64,000 nt of DNA, taken from the NCBI RefSeq assembly GCF_014905175.1, contig NC_057791.1, positions 7,078,492-7,142,491 on the forward strand. The letters run 5' to 3'. The notes beneath the pieces are model-generated. The model worked only from the letters and a program-made list of their open reading frames with translations, did no database searches and was not told the DNA's origin. Positions 41,632 to 53,226 of the stretch are shown here, piece after piece. Origin of the DNA: Aphidius gifuensis. Its lineage: Eukaryota > Arthropoda > Insecta > Hymenoptera > Braconidae. Made by a program: the position numbers and the translations under genes. Each line of letters opens with the position of its first letter. Position 1 is the stretch's first letter.

Positions 41632-42553
41632 TTGTATAAATTTGCTGTACATAAAAGCTTTTTAATAAATAAAAAAATAAATTAATCATTAATTTTTAAC
41701 AACGTAGTTGTCACGTCAATGTTATTTATTCAACAAAAACAACAAAACACCATCTAGGTTTATGACAATTTGTTTCTATTTGTTATTGGCAACATCATAT
41801 GGTATCATTATTTACAGGATAAATTTTTAAACAACAAAAAAGTAAAAAAAACATCGATTCATTGACAAAGTACCAGTTAATTTCAATACTATTCCAAATG
41901 TTGATAATTATCAAATGCAATTAACTATCCCGAGATGTCTTGTGCTGTTACCACTTGTTACCATGTCCGAGAAACAAAACCGAAATTCATCATTTTATTT
42001 TAGCAAGATAATTTGACTATTGATTTTTGAATCTTATTGATGCTTTAAGAAATCATTTTAAGTAATCATACATTTTTATTCAGCTTCACGAAAGGTTTTG
42101 TTGGTTATATAATCGATCTTATTTGATCCAGCTTTTGTACTGCACTCACTTCAATTTTTATTTGTCTAACAAAAACAAGTGGTACACCTTCTAGGTTTAT
42201 GACAATTTATTTTTTTCAGTACAAACATGGTACTAATGTTTTAAAAATATTCAACAGAAATTTAATACATATTAATAAAAATTATTTCTTTACATGACTA
42301 CAAATTTTAATTAATAACAAAGTAAATTTTTTTTTTACTTTGCGTTTCACGTTGTTTTGTTCTAAATCATATAGCGACAAAAAAAAAAAAAAAATTAAGA
42401 CGCGTCGAGAGAGTTCTTTATAGAGAGAGACACAAGGTGGTCTTCGACCAACGCCGCATGAGTGTTTTTTTCAATTCACCAAAACTTTATGAACGGTCGT
42501 TGTGTTGACGATTTATAGTTCATCTAGAAGTGACTACTCCATCTAAAATAAAA

Positions 42554-43132
42554 ATGAATGATTCCATAACTAGTTCATGTAAGTATCTGTTTTAATAATT
42601 TTTTTCTATTTAGAATGACATAACAATCGTTATCACGAGCATATTTATTTCTTTTAATTTTATGATTCTTTGGCCATTTATTGTCAAGACATGGAACAAC
42701 GAATTAAATTCAAACTCAACTGCATGTCAAAGTGTCTCAATTAATGAATGTACCAGTTTTTATGTAACAAAAAAAACTAAATTTGTTGATAACGAAAAAA
42801 AATTCTTTTGATTTTTTATTTAACCTAAAAATAAATTTAACAGAATAAGTCCTTGAAATTTGAATGAGACTGGGGCCAATTACTTAAAGTTGAGAAAATA
42901 ATTTATTAAATAATAATTGTTTTTATTAACAAATGATATTAATAACAAATAATTATTTCGAAATATTCATTTTCAGTACCAGCTTATATCCTTGTTCATT
43001 TTACAAATGAACAAGGTTGCTTTGATATGGTTCCTAAAAGTTGAATTGACATTAACCATAATAAAAAATTGGTCTGTTCATTTTTTAAAAATGATCCTGA
43101 AAATATCACAGACTGTTCGCAGAAAAAATGAA
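42554..43132 (+). pseudogene. Start of a second CACTA-associated gene
   Basis: A 25-nt first exon (42554-42578, MNDSITSS) with donor GTAAGTAT joins in phase 1 to an acceptor TTTTCAG at 42976. The following exon reads LPAYILVHFTNEQGCFDMVPKS, then a stop where a W is expected, then more matching sequence (NKKLVCSF). This resembles the N-terminus of DUF4806-type proteins found beside such transposases. The identification is from memory of the pattern and is tentative. Nothing downstream continues it. Confidence 0.4.
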
Positions 43133-43179
43133 TGTCAAAAATTGATAAAAAATTGCAAGCCACCTTTGCCTGAATAAAA

Positions 43180-43376
43180 AAAAATTTTGTGAGCCATCTA
43201 GACTCGCGGGTTTATTATGTGTAAACATCTTCGGCGTGTTGTTGTAATTGAACAAAATCATAATAAGTACACATTTAAACAAATTTTTTTCATTCACTTA
43301 TGAAAATATTGTTTGTTTTTATTATATTTTTTTCTATTTTTATACAATTATTGTTGTTCAGTAATTTTCAATAATC
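43180..43376. repeat. Dispersed repeat, second copy of 21.6-21.8 kb
   Basis: The stretch is nearly identical to 21615-21826, with the same antisense ORF fragment (FKCVLIMILFNYNNTPKMF) in both. Confidence 0.8.
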
Positions 43377-43555
43377 AATGGATTTAAAATTTCGATATAT
43401 CGATTTTTTTATCCTAATTTCATATTAACGATTGATAAAACTCATCAAGTAGAAAAAAAAGTTCAAAAAAAAAATTTTTCAATATATTCCGAATATTTTT
43501 CGAGCTATCGATATTTTTCTGGTATTGGTGGTAATTTGTTTCGTAATTGATAATA

Positions 43556-43960
43556 TAATATATAATAGAGCTAAGGAAAAGATGTAGGTAAGTAAAATAT
43601 TTTGGCTGGTAAAAATATGTAGGTATTATTTGTTTGGCTATAATTGAGACTAAGTGAAAAATTAAGCTGGTAAAATTATGTAGATATTGTGTGTTTAGCT
43701 ATAATTGAGACTAAGTAAAAGATTAAGCGGCTAAGTAAAAAATGTAGTGAAGTAAAAAATTTAGCTAAGGAGAAGATGTAGCTAAGGGAAAAATAAAGTC
43801 AGTAAAATTGTAAAGATATTGTGTATTTGGTTATAATTAAGACTAAGTAAAAGATCAAGCGGCTAAGTAAAAAATCTAGCTAATGAAAAGATGTAGCTAA
43901 AGGAAAAATTAAGCTGATAAAAATATGTTCAGCTATAACGGAGACTAAGTAAAAAATACA
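43556..43960. repeat. Degenerate tandem repeats GCTAAGTAAAAAAT
   Basis: Variants of AGCTAAG(T/G)AAAA, AAGATGTAGCTAAGG and TTGTTTGGCTATAATTGAGAC repeat at about 60-120 bp intervals. Confidence 0.7.
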
Positions 43961-44639
43961 TGATACTTATTAAAATGCACTTTTTAGTTTAAATCAAAAA
44001 TTATTTTTTAAACTAAGAAGTACCTTTTTTAATACACTATAATAAACATAGTAATTATGAATATAAATATTTATCAAATATACCATTTTTCTTTTACTTT
44101 GATAAGAAAAATATAAATAAATTATTATTGTATAATAATTCAATATTATGTTCCGAATTTAGGAAATATTATTTTATATAAACAATAATAATAGGTATAT
44201 TAATCTTGTAAATGAAAAATACTTGCATATGCATGTATATTGTATATATATGTACAATATGATCTTTACTTCGCCTGAAGGCATGTGGCCACTAGCATAG
44301 TTTTTCGACCAAGTTCTATGCCAAAGCACTTGTATCACTATATCTCACTAGAAATTCACTAGAAAATGGCCGCCGAGGACTATGTTGAAAAAATGCTGCA
44401 CGCAGCATTTTCAGCATAGAACTGCTAACTTCACACTAGTTTTTTTTGATACAGCCAACATTAAAAAAATACAACAACAATGTTTAGCGTTGTTAATAAA
44501 CTTGTTTGTTTATATTTACACATGTATAGTACATATGTAGAATGATTGACTGTCAAAATATCAAATTGTCAACAGATAAGAAAGATTATATTTTTATTTT
44601 TTTTTTTATGTGTTTGTAAGCAAGTTGGTACAGCTGAAA

Positions 44640-45490
44640 CAATTTCAAGTCAGGCGATCTCTACTTTATCCATAATAGGGCTAGCCAGATCCATTTCGGG
44701 TCAAGACTTGATCAAGAAAAAAAAATATGGAAAAAAATAAATTTAATACTTTTATTTCCGTCAAGTCCTGATCCAGAATGAAATCGAGCTATCCCTATTA
44801 AGGATGAAGTAGATATAGCTTGATGCTATCCTGACCAGGCAATTTGTGAAATTCAAAGAAAAAAATTTGATACTTTTTCTTCATCCATTTTGTATCCAGC
44901 TAGTCTTACTCAATCCTTAATAGGGATAGCTTAATCTATTCTAAATCAAATCTTGATCAAGAAAAAATTATTTGAAAAAACCATAAATTAAATACTTCTC
45001 GCTTGATCAAGTCTTGATCTAGAATGAATCAGGCTATCCCCATTGAGTGAAGCTAGCTGGATCCAAAATGAATAAAGAAAAAAGCCTGAAATTTATTCCT
45101 TTAAATACTACGAATTGCTTGGACAGGATAGGAGCAGGCTATCTCTACAATATTCGTAATAGGGGTAGCCTGATCCATTCCGGATCAAGACTCGATCAAG
45201 AAAAAATATTTTACAAAAGATTAAATTTAATACTTCTATTTTGATCGATCTTGATCCAGAATGGATTAAGCTAGCCCTATTGAGGATAAAGTAGAGATCA
45301 CTTGATGCTATCCTGACAAGGCAATTTGTAAAATTGGAAGAAATAAAATTTGATACTTTATTCTTTATCTATATTGGATCCAGCTAACCTTACTCAATCT
45401 GTAATAAAGACTCGATCAAAAAAAAAAAATATTGAACTTATTTTCGTTTTATATATTTTTTTCTTGATTTGGACTTGATCAAAAAAGAAA
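44640..45490. repeat. Second cluster of TTGATCAA-rich repeats
   Basis: Phrases such as GGGTCAAGACTTGATCAAG, AAGTCTTGATC(C)AGAATG and CTATCCCTATTAAGGATAAAG recur across the stretch in both directions. It shares the TTGATCAA core with the 36.9-37.3 kb array. Together they bracket the CACTA-like genes. Confidence 0.7.
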
Positions 45491-45779
45491 CTCGAATTGA
45501 AAAATAAAAAACTTCAGCCTACCTGCACCCCTAAATTTTATTTAATTAATAACAATGAAACTAAGAACTCCCGAAGAATTTCAACTTCACTCCAATATTC
45601 TCCAAAAAAAAAGTCCAATTGAATAAGTATAACAGCTCATTCTAATTCCATCGACCTTAGGCTGATTAGATGGGCCTTGGAAAAACTTTTATAAATAATA
45701 GTATTAAACAAAATGGTTTGGAAAAAATGTTTGCTTAGTTTAAAAAAAAATTATGTTTATTATATTATATTAAAGCAGA

Positions 45780-46540
45780 CTGACTGGTTTTTCATCAACA
45801 AAATGAAGCTCATGTAAACGTGTACAAAATTGTTGTAACGGCAAATATCCATTTCTCAGTAAGCTCTGAATTTAATGTAGTAAACTTTCAAGAGGAAATG
45901 CAAAAATTCCACTTAAAGTGCAACTCATGTTTGTTACATCATCTGCTAGATGTATCAGACCGTGAACACTCAGAATTTGATTTTATTTTGCCATATAGTT
46001 TTTTACTGAGAAGTACGAACAATCTTAGTAACTCTTTTGCTTTAGAATTACAACTGATAGCAGTTTTTTGAGAGCTTTAAATTATCATCGCCGCGTGAAA
46101 CAACATAGAATGTTCATAGTATTGTTCATTTAAACATTTTTCAAGATAACAGATGCAGCATAAAGAGTCAAAAACCCGCTTTTCATTCGGCAACATCTGC
46201 TACTAATGCAATTGAGCGTTAAAACTCTTCAGGAATTTGATGTTTTAGCTGCAACAGACCACTGGAGAATTGATTATGTTGTGTTTGACTCAAGTTTGCA
46301 CCTGCATTATCACCTTTGATCCATATGTTAATTAGTAATTTTTTCATAATGCTCAACCAGCCAAGGTGCATAATATCTAATATCTAATAAAAATGTTTCG
46401 ATCATATCATCTGGAGGATCAATTGATGTTAAAGATATTAGTCGATGGTAATGATCAGTGTCTAGTTGTTGGCGAAATATATGTTCTTTAACATATAAAA
46501 AGTCAAACAACAATATCAACTTACCTCTACAGTGCATCCA
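45780..46540 (-). pseudogene. Second CACTA-like transposase fragment, inverted
   Basis: On the - strand 46537-46328 reads FRQQLDTDHYHRLISL, then IDPPDDMIETFLLD, homologous to the SFRSQDY...VPPINMINTFVLDPMH part of the 37.6-kb copy. Further on, LEKCLNEQYYEHSMLFHA, then SGIFAFPLESLLH and LLRNGYLPLQQFCTRLHE parallel SKISAFSFESALH and KSGYRPLEQICTRIHK. Many stops and shifts. It is collinear with 37561-39252 but diverged, so it is a different family member. Confidence 0.65.
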
Positions 46541-46649
46541 TTTTTTTCACTCGCGGAAATAACACAAAATTGTTTTAATTAATTTTTTATAATTTTTTCC
46601 GACCGACACTGATTGATTATTTTATTATATTTTTTTAAACTATAACCAC

Positions 46650-46880
46650 ATAATTAGTTTTCGGGATAAAAAATAAAAACGAAATTTTTATTTTTTGAAA
46701 AAAAATATTTCTTTTTAATCATATAACTCGAGACAACTTCTTTAAAAAGTAATAAATCGACTTGAAATTTTGACTGGAGCTTCATTATAAGCTACCGATT
46801 GCAACAGTATAATCAAAAAACTCATTTATTGATATTGTTTAATATTTATTATATGATTATTCAATGTCGAAGAAAAATTC
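46650..46880. repeat. Dispersed ~230-bp repeat, copy 1
   Basis: GATAAAAAATAAAAACGAAA, TATAACTCGAGACAACTTCT and CATTATAAGCTACCGATT match 59965-60205 in the same orientation. Confidence 0.8.
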
Positions 46881-47083
46881 AATTTGTCTAACTTTGAATT
46901 AAAAAAGAGTCGGAGAAATTTAAAAATTGAGTAACTTGTCAGTGGCAATATTGTTGAGCAGTATATCAAGTTTTTTTATACAAATTTTCAGATATTTTTA
47001 TCAATTATTTTCTGAGTTATTAATTTAACAACAAATTGCGAGCTGCCGTGAGGGCTATGCATACGTGATCGTCAGCCCCCTAT

Positions 47084-47107
47084 CTCGCGAACGCGTATGT
47101 TCGCGAG
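47084..47107. repeat. Perfect 9-bp-stem hairpin
   Basis: CTCGCGAAC (47084-47092) and GTTCGCGAG (47099-47107) are separated by 6 nt, in a locally CpG-rich patch (47040-47110) inside AT-rich DNA. Confidence 0.7.
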
Positions 47108-47439
47108 TTTGTATATTCATATAAATACAAACAGTATGCGCGCAATTAGTCTAATAAAAATTAAATATATATCGTCCTATTATAAAAACAACAGTTGTCA
47201 TCCATAATTGTGAGAGAGAGATAGTTAAAATATGTGTAAGTTCAAAAAAAAAAAAAAAAGATGTATTGTTTGAGGCAATCATTTTCTGGCGTAGACCAAG
47301 TACGCAGTTCACATGGTCTATGCTAGATTATATTTGCTCTAAACACCAGAAAACGAACATCGTTACTATCAAATAGTTCATGAAATGACTTAAAAACTAT
47401 ATATAGTACAATATCTCCTAATTATAAATAGGTGATTTC

Positions 47440-47520
47440 GTTATACTTGGGATTTGAACCCGAGACCACAAGCACTGTAGTAGGAGGCAGAGCTCTTGAC
47501 GACTGCTCACTGGGCTAACT
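47440..47520 (-). repeat. tRNA-like SINE head, family A
   Basis: The - strand reads TTAGCCCAGTGAGCAGTCG (A-box-like) and 45 nt later GGGTTCAAATCCC (B box / T arm). The ends GTTA/TAAC could pair, but the D and anticodon arms are poor, so a functional tRNA is unlikely. It is best explained as a tRNA-derived SINE promoter. Confidence 0.5.
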
Positions 47521-48049
47521 ATTAAAAATAATGAAACTTTATTACTGATTTGAAAGATTATTCAACTTGAATTTAAATTACTAAAAGTTTAAAAACTTTT
47601 AGAACATTTAAAATATATACATGTTTTATTTTTGAACTAAAAATAATTTATTCAACTATAATTTTATCAATTTTTTTAATTATAAATATTTTTTATTTAT
47701 CTTTCGTACCTTTTTAGAGACTAAGAAAATCGACCGCTTTCAAAGGGTTGCGTGAACCTGGCCTGCATAAGTCCTAGAAAAATTATCTAGGATACTCATT
47801 AAAAGCGTCTTAATTTGTACTAATTTGTACCACCATTGATTTAATTTATATCCTAAAATTGAAGGGTGGAGAAAGAGTTAAAAATCGACTTTTTTTTTCT
47901 AGACGACTTAGGGGGAAAAAAAATTGCTACAGACGCAGAATAGTTTGTATCAATTGGCACTACCAAGCCCGGAATTTGTACCTCAAAAATAACAACAAAA
48001 AAAAATTATTTACTCCAAAATAATAGTTAACAATTGCATATCTGTTTTA

Positions 48050-48520
48050 AATATTAAGGTGCAAATTCCGTTTTCATCAGTACAAACTAGCTCACGTTCT
48101 GCTTTTTAAAACAAAAAAAAAAATAATTTAAAAATTTTAATTATTGAAGGCACCACGCATTTGTTAATAAAAATGTTTAACTAACAATTGCATGGCGCCT
48201 TCAAAAATCAATATTTTTAAATAATTTTTTTTTATTTCAAAAAGTAGAACGTAAGCTAATTTGTACCGATGAAATTAAAATTTGTACCTCAATAATAATG
48301 ACAAAGTAATAATAAAGTATTGTAAATTGATATTTTGGAGTAACTTGTTTTTTTATTATTATTATTGAGGTACAAATTCTGTTCTGATCAGTACAAATTA
48401 GCTCACGTTCTGTTTTTTGAAACAAAAAAAAATTATTTGGAAATATTGATATTTGAGGCACCATGCAATTGTTTATCAAACATTTTTATCAACAATTGCA
48501 CGGCGCCTTCAAAAATTCTA
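48050..48520. repeat. Duplicated palindromic repeats
   Basis: GAAGGCACCACGCA...TGCATGGCGCCTTC (48145-48205) recurs as GAGGCACCATGCAA...TGCACGGCGCCTTC (48452-48512). Flanking GTACAAA-TAGCTCACGTTCTG occurs at about 48080 and 48395, and inverted near 48245. Confidence 0.7.
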
Positions 48521-48544
48521 AATTCACAAAATTTTTATGAAAAA

Positions 48545-48622
48545 ATGGAAAAAAACTACCGTAACCGGACTTAAACCTGAACCCTTTGGTTGATGAGCTG
48601 GTGCTTTACCGTGGAGCCACAA
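48545..48622 (-). repeat. tRNA-like SINE head, family B copy 1
   Basis: The - strand GTGGCTCCACGGTAAAGCAC is followed by GCTCATCAACC and the B-box-like GGTTTAAGTCC. It closely resembles 48995-49060. Confidence 0.5.
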
Positions 48623-48994
48623 TTCTTATGAAAACACTTGCTGAAAATGTATACATGAATATAACTTTATCTATTTTATCCATTTTTTAGTTTTATTCGT
48701 TTTCCAGGCAACTGTTTTTATATGAATCAATAATAAGAGCGATCATAATTAACTTTTTGAATATAAATATTTATAAATTGTTGCCAAAAATACGATTCAA
48801 ACTAAAAAAGAAATCGAAATAAGAAAGTTGTAGTCTTCTGTGCATTTAAATTAATACAAATTTCTTATAAATTATATATAAAATATTTATAAACAAATAA
48901 TACCAAATTATTATAAATATATCATGAATTTGTTACATGGCTTTTTTATTTTTTTCATAGAAGTTTGTTACATACAAAAAAAAAAAAAAAAAAA

Positions 48995-49060
48995 CTACTC
49001 AACTCAGGGATTGAACTAGGGTTTCTGAAGCGATGAGCCAGTGCTTTACAACGGAACCAC
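48995..49060 (-). repeat. tRNA-like SINE head, family B copy 2
   Basis: The - strand GTGGTTCCGTTGTAAAGCAC is followed by GGCTCATCGCTTCAG and the B-box-like AGTTCAATCCC, collinear with the copy at 48545-48622. An A run flanks it on the + strand. Confidence 0.5.
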
Positions 49061-49775
49061 GAATTTTCCTAAAAAAGATTGTATCAACAGGAATATCAGT
49101 GAAAAGAAAAAAAAGACAGATATGTATTTGAGCACAATGGATACATTCGTTCCACAACTTTTTAGTCGCATAGAAATTTATTTGAGATATTAAAGACTCC
49201 AAAACGCATAGAGCGCTTCCAGAATGTAACTCAATAGAAAAGGAGTCGATGGTAAAGTCGTGAACAAAATTAATATTAATTAAAAATTGTAAATTTTTCT
49301 TATAAATAAATACAATTTTTAACATACACATCCTATTTTTGAAAGTTTTCTGAATATGCTTGCAAATTTATACAGGCATATTTTGATTTTTAATGTGAAA
49401 AAAGTTTGTTTGAAAATTTTTATTGTTAACGTTGAAATCTGTAAATTATTAAAAAAATTTTTTTATTATTAGCAATTTTGAAGAGTGTCATCCCATCCAA
49501 AATTGAATTCTACATATTGTGACAAAATTTCGTCACAATATCTTAGATAGTTTATGAGAAATCCTTGTTTGAAAAGTTGAAATTTGACCAAGGTACTGGT
49601 ACCCCTTGAGCTGATATAAACTATATAATTAAATACTGAAATATATTTTTTTTCTAATTTTTTTGTGTTCATTTTATTTTGAGGTTAAAATTAAATTTTT
49701 ATTAAAATTTTTTTGTTTAAACAATCAGATGTTTGTCAATAATTGAAATATATGTTTCGATATTTGTTCATAACA

Positions 49776-50715
49776 AAGCAGAGCAAAGCCAGAGATAATA
49801 AATACAGAATATTAACGATATCAAACGTTAATTTGGGCTTTATATAGATATATTATTTGAATTCAATTATTATTTAACTTATTTTTGGCAATAATATTGA
49901 TGTAAAGAGATAAATATAAGTAGAACAAGTTGTAAAAGTTGACAGATTTTGACGTTTTGAGGTTGACTTGAATCGACTAAACACAAAAATCCCTAGCGTG
50001 AAGCAATAGTAAATCCAGACCACTTAATAAACAATAATAAATTAATGAATTTCAATGACTTTTAGAGACTTTTTTATTATTATATTATTTATTAATATTT
50101 GCGAAAAATTAATTTTAATAATAAAAAAGTCTCTAAAAGTCATTGAATTTCATTAATTTATTATTGTTTATTAATAATTAGTGATATTGTTATAAATAAA
50201 TTTTTTTTTTACAAGTCTGGCTTTACTCTGGCTTTGCTCTGGCTTTTGTCTGGTTTTACTCTGGCTTTTCTCTGGCTTTTGTATTGCCAGAGATTGATGT
50301 GTTTTTTTTTTTTTTTAAGCGAAAAATTAATTTTAATAATAGAAAAGTCTCTAAAAGTCATTAAAATTCATTAATTTATTATTGTTTATTAATAATTAGT
50401 GATATTGTCATAAATAAATGTCTTTTTTTCAAGTCTGGCTTTACTCTGGAAAAGGTCTGGATTTACTATTGCTTCACGCTAGGGATTTTTGTGTTTAGTC
50501 GATTCAAGTCAACCTCAAAACGTCAAAATCTGTCAACTTTTACAACTTGTTCTACTTATATTTATCTCTTTACATCAATATTATTGCCAAAAATAAGTTA
50601 AATAATAATTGAATTCAAATAATATATCTATATAAAGCCCAAATTAACGTTTGATATCGTTAATATTCTGTATTTATTATCTCTGGCTTTGCTCTGGTTT
50701 TGCTCTGGCTTTGGT
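49776..50715. mobile_element. Foldback element with 11-bp subrepeats
   Basis: The left arm 49776-50100 and right arm 50440-50715 are inverted copies (TAATAAATACAGAATATTAACG; GACGTTTTGAGGTTGACTTG; CAAAAATCCCTAGCGTGAAG). The inner segment AAAAAGTCTCTAAAAGTCATT is repeated twice on the right. Subrepeats CTCTGGCTTTG cluster at 50213-50300 and at both tips. It carries no transposase. A single arm lies at 21300-21600. Confidence 0.8.
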
Positions 50716-50753
50716 GACAAAAGCGATCACGCCAGTTCTGCCAGGGAAACCAA

Positions 50754-50981
50754 ATGACGTACTTGATAAACTTTACGGAAAGTCATCCCGAATTTGCCAA
50801 TAACCAAGAGCTTGACATTCAGAGCAAAGTGACAACCCCAAAAAAAGATGAACTTGATTGTTACAATGATCCAGGCAATAGTTATGCTATTAGTACAATA
50901 AATATAACTGAGAAAAAAGAACATGGTGATGATTCATATTCAGACACATATCTGGCTCGTTATCTCAAGCTTATTAAATAA
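50754..50981 (+). CDS. Small hypothetical ORF next to foldback
   Basis: A 75-residue ORF (MTYLINFTESHPEFANNQ..., acidic, no domain recognised) starts just after the foldback. In another frame the same DNA reads VTKAITPVLPGKPNDVLDKL, which looks equally protein-like, so a frame-broken exon of an unknown gene is an alternative. Confidence 0.2.
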   Translation: MTYLINFTESHPEFANNQELDIQSKVTTPKKDELDCYNDPGNSYAISTINITEKKEHGDDSYSDTYLARYLKLIK

Positions 50982-51157
50982 TGTAGTAAATTACGATGTT
51001 GATTACTGAAGTATAGTTTGTTTTATTATCAAAGATATTCGAATATTATTAAATAAGAAAAGATAATATTGACCTCACATTTAAATAATTATAAAGATGA
51101 ATTTTATTATCAAATAAATTATTATCAGATGGAATTGTTTTTAATTTTATTAATTTA

Positions 51158-52450
51158 TTATTCATTCGGGTAACAGTATGTTCGTACAAGCATCTCTCTT
51201 AACTCAGCACCTTCATTAGGTTCTCTTCCTCCTAAATTGTCGATATATTGAAATAGGTCGTCATCTTCAGCTTCTTCAGGTATAATTCCTTCGTTATATG
51301 CTGAATCTCTTCTCATTATTAAAGCGTTGTGTAATATTACACAACACTTAAAAAATTGTGCAGGTTTTTCTGGTGTATAGTACATTGTACGTTCTTTTTT
51401 TAAACAACGCCATTAACCTTTTAACTCCCCAAATACACGTTCGATTAGGCATCTCGTATGTTTGTGCTTTATGCTGAAGTCTTCTTCCCTTGTTCCTGGT
51501 TGTACTTCAGCAAATGGAATCACAATATATGAACTAACTCCATATCCAGAATCACCCATTGAAAAAATAATTTGATCATTCTTTTTGTTTACTAAAAATC
51601 GTTGATAAATAAATAAACATGGATATTTACCAAGTAAAAAATATGGTCCTTCACCTTGAGCATGCAGACGAGCCATTTCAGCTTTTACATAACTGCTCTT
51701 CCAGATTCTTGAGTCATGTGCTGCTCCAGCAAATATGTCCAAAGAGGTTATTATTTTAGCATGATTACATGTTACTTAAGTGTTTAAGCTGAAGAATCTT
51801 TTGTGGTTGAGAAAAGACCATCTTTCTTCAGCTGGAGGTACAATTGGAATATGGGTACCATTAATGCACTTAATAATACCAGAAAATTGAATCATTAATT
51901 CAAATCTGAAATTAATTATTAAATCAATTATCTTTTTGTAAAAAAAAGTTTGTAATCATTATTCAGTAATAAAATATACTCACTCTTCAGATAAAATAAC
52001 ACGTTCTCTTTCTTATCTAGGAAATTTTATAAACTCATGTTCCATAGGTATCATTGCTCTTGTAACATTTGATAATACTCTACTTACTGTTGGCTGGCTC
52101 ATTGCTAAATCTAATGATTCACCAATACTTGCTTGGTAACTTCCAACTGCAAAAAACCTTAATGTACATAGGACCTATAGCATGTATTGAATAATTAAAT
52201 CAAGCACTATACAATACATGAATTGAATAAGAAAAAACAAATCTATATATATTGACCTGATAAACTGTTGAAGTAGTTGCAGTTTCACCATCAACAGCAA
52301 GGTGAGGTTCCACACGTTGACACAACCAATGGACAAAATCTTTTGAAACTCTAAAAATTATATCCCTTGTAACCTGTGGTTTTAAAATTATTTGAATTTC
52401 TATTTTATATTTAAATTTTACCACCAAGTTACACACTAATATCAAATTTA
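51158..52450 (-). pseudogene. HARBI1-like (PIF/Harbinger) transposase pseudogene
   Basis: The pieces on the - strand, in order: QVTRDIIFRVSKDFVHWLCQ (about 52380-52270), an exon VGSYQASIGESLDLAMSQPT continuing into VSRVLSNVTRAM (about 52140-52020), FELMIQFSGIIKCINGTHIP (about 51910-51850), DIFAGAAHDSRIW (from 51742), FSMGDSGYGVSSY and CLIERVFGELKG (to 51413), and the C-terminal segment 51385-51158 (FFKCCVILHNALIMRR). Exon joins show AG/GT signals. The expected CIDGTHI has N in place of the catalytic D, and stops interrupt the frame near 52020, 51785 and 51412. Superfamily assignment is firm and activity is excluded. The upstream DNA is the 858-bp module. Confidence 0.8.
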
Positions 52451-53226
52451 CACCTGAAATGAGGCCAGGTGAATAATAATTAACAAAACAAAAACAAGTT
52501 TAAATTTAACACCAGTATACTTTAATATTATTACTGATATATCGCAGTTTCACACTCATACTTCCACACTAATCACACACATACAGATACCAGTTGATAT
52601 TGTTGATGACGCTGATGGTGGTTCCCCAAGTGACGCCGTATATGAGTTGGCTGATGTAATGCCAGGTTGATGATGCTACCAGGCTGCCTTCACGACTCCC
52701 AAAAGCCAATTGATTGTATTATTTGTTTATTGCTGTTGATCAATCAGCAATAAGTACCAGTTGGTGATATTGTTCCAGCTCTCAATATTATTGATTAACA
52801 ATTTATTGATATTTAATAATTAATATGTATGATGTTGTTCACCAATGGCTTCACTATGTGCACCAGGTGATATTGGAGAACTTTGAATTATATTAATTAT
52901 TGATTTTTTTATATTGAAACACTTTGCTTGTGTGTATTATTAACAATATGATTCTTACTTGAATAGTACTATTTTGCACGTTATGAATACGGTATTTGAA
53001 ATTTTAATATCTTAATTTCAATATCAACTTGATTTCTCTTTGCTATTAAATTTTGCAAGTGGTTTGTGCCGAGGCCAGTGACCGAAGAGACGGAGCATTG
53101 GTGTTTCCGTAGATTCTCAATTTTACTCCGATGGCGCTCGTATAAGTTCGAGCGTCATCGGCTCCATGTGCGCAGCAAAAGACGCAGTAACACAAATTTG
53201 GGTTATGCCAACTCTATCTCGTTACA
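52369..53226 (-). repeat. 858-bp module, copy 2, upstream of Harbinger transposase
   Basis: The module is inverted relative to 16236-17092 and has the same ends (TGTAACGAGAT and GGTTACAA on the - strand). The hairpin is conserved at 53128-53161. The antisense 54-codon ORF shared by both copies lies at 53066-53227. Confidence 0.85.

Noticed and set aside
44385..44420. TGCTGC-ac-GCAGCA hairpin
   Set aside because: Short stem with no conserved copy or context in the window.
45820..46071. 83-codon + strand ORF
   Set aside because: The - strand encodes a recognisable CACTA-like fragment here, so the + ORF is a shadow.
47440..47520. Functional tRNA gene
   Set aside because: Only the A- and B-box regions fit; D and anticodon arms do not fold convincingly.
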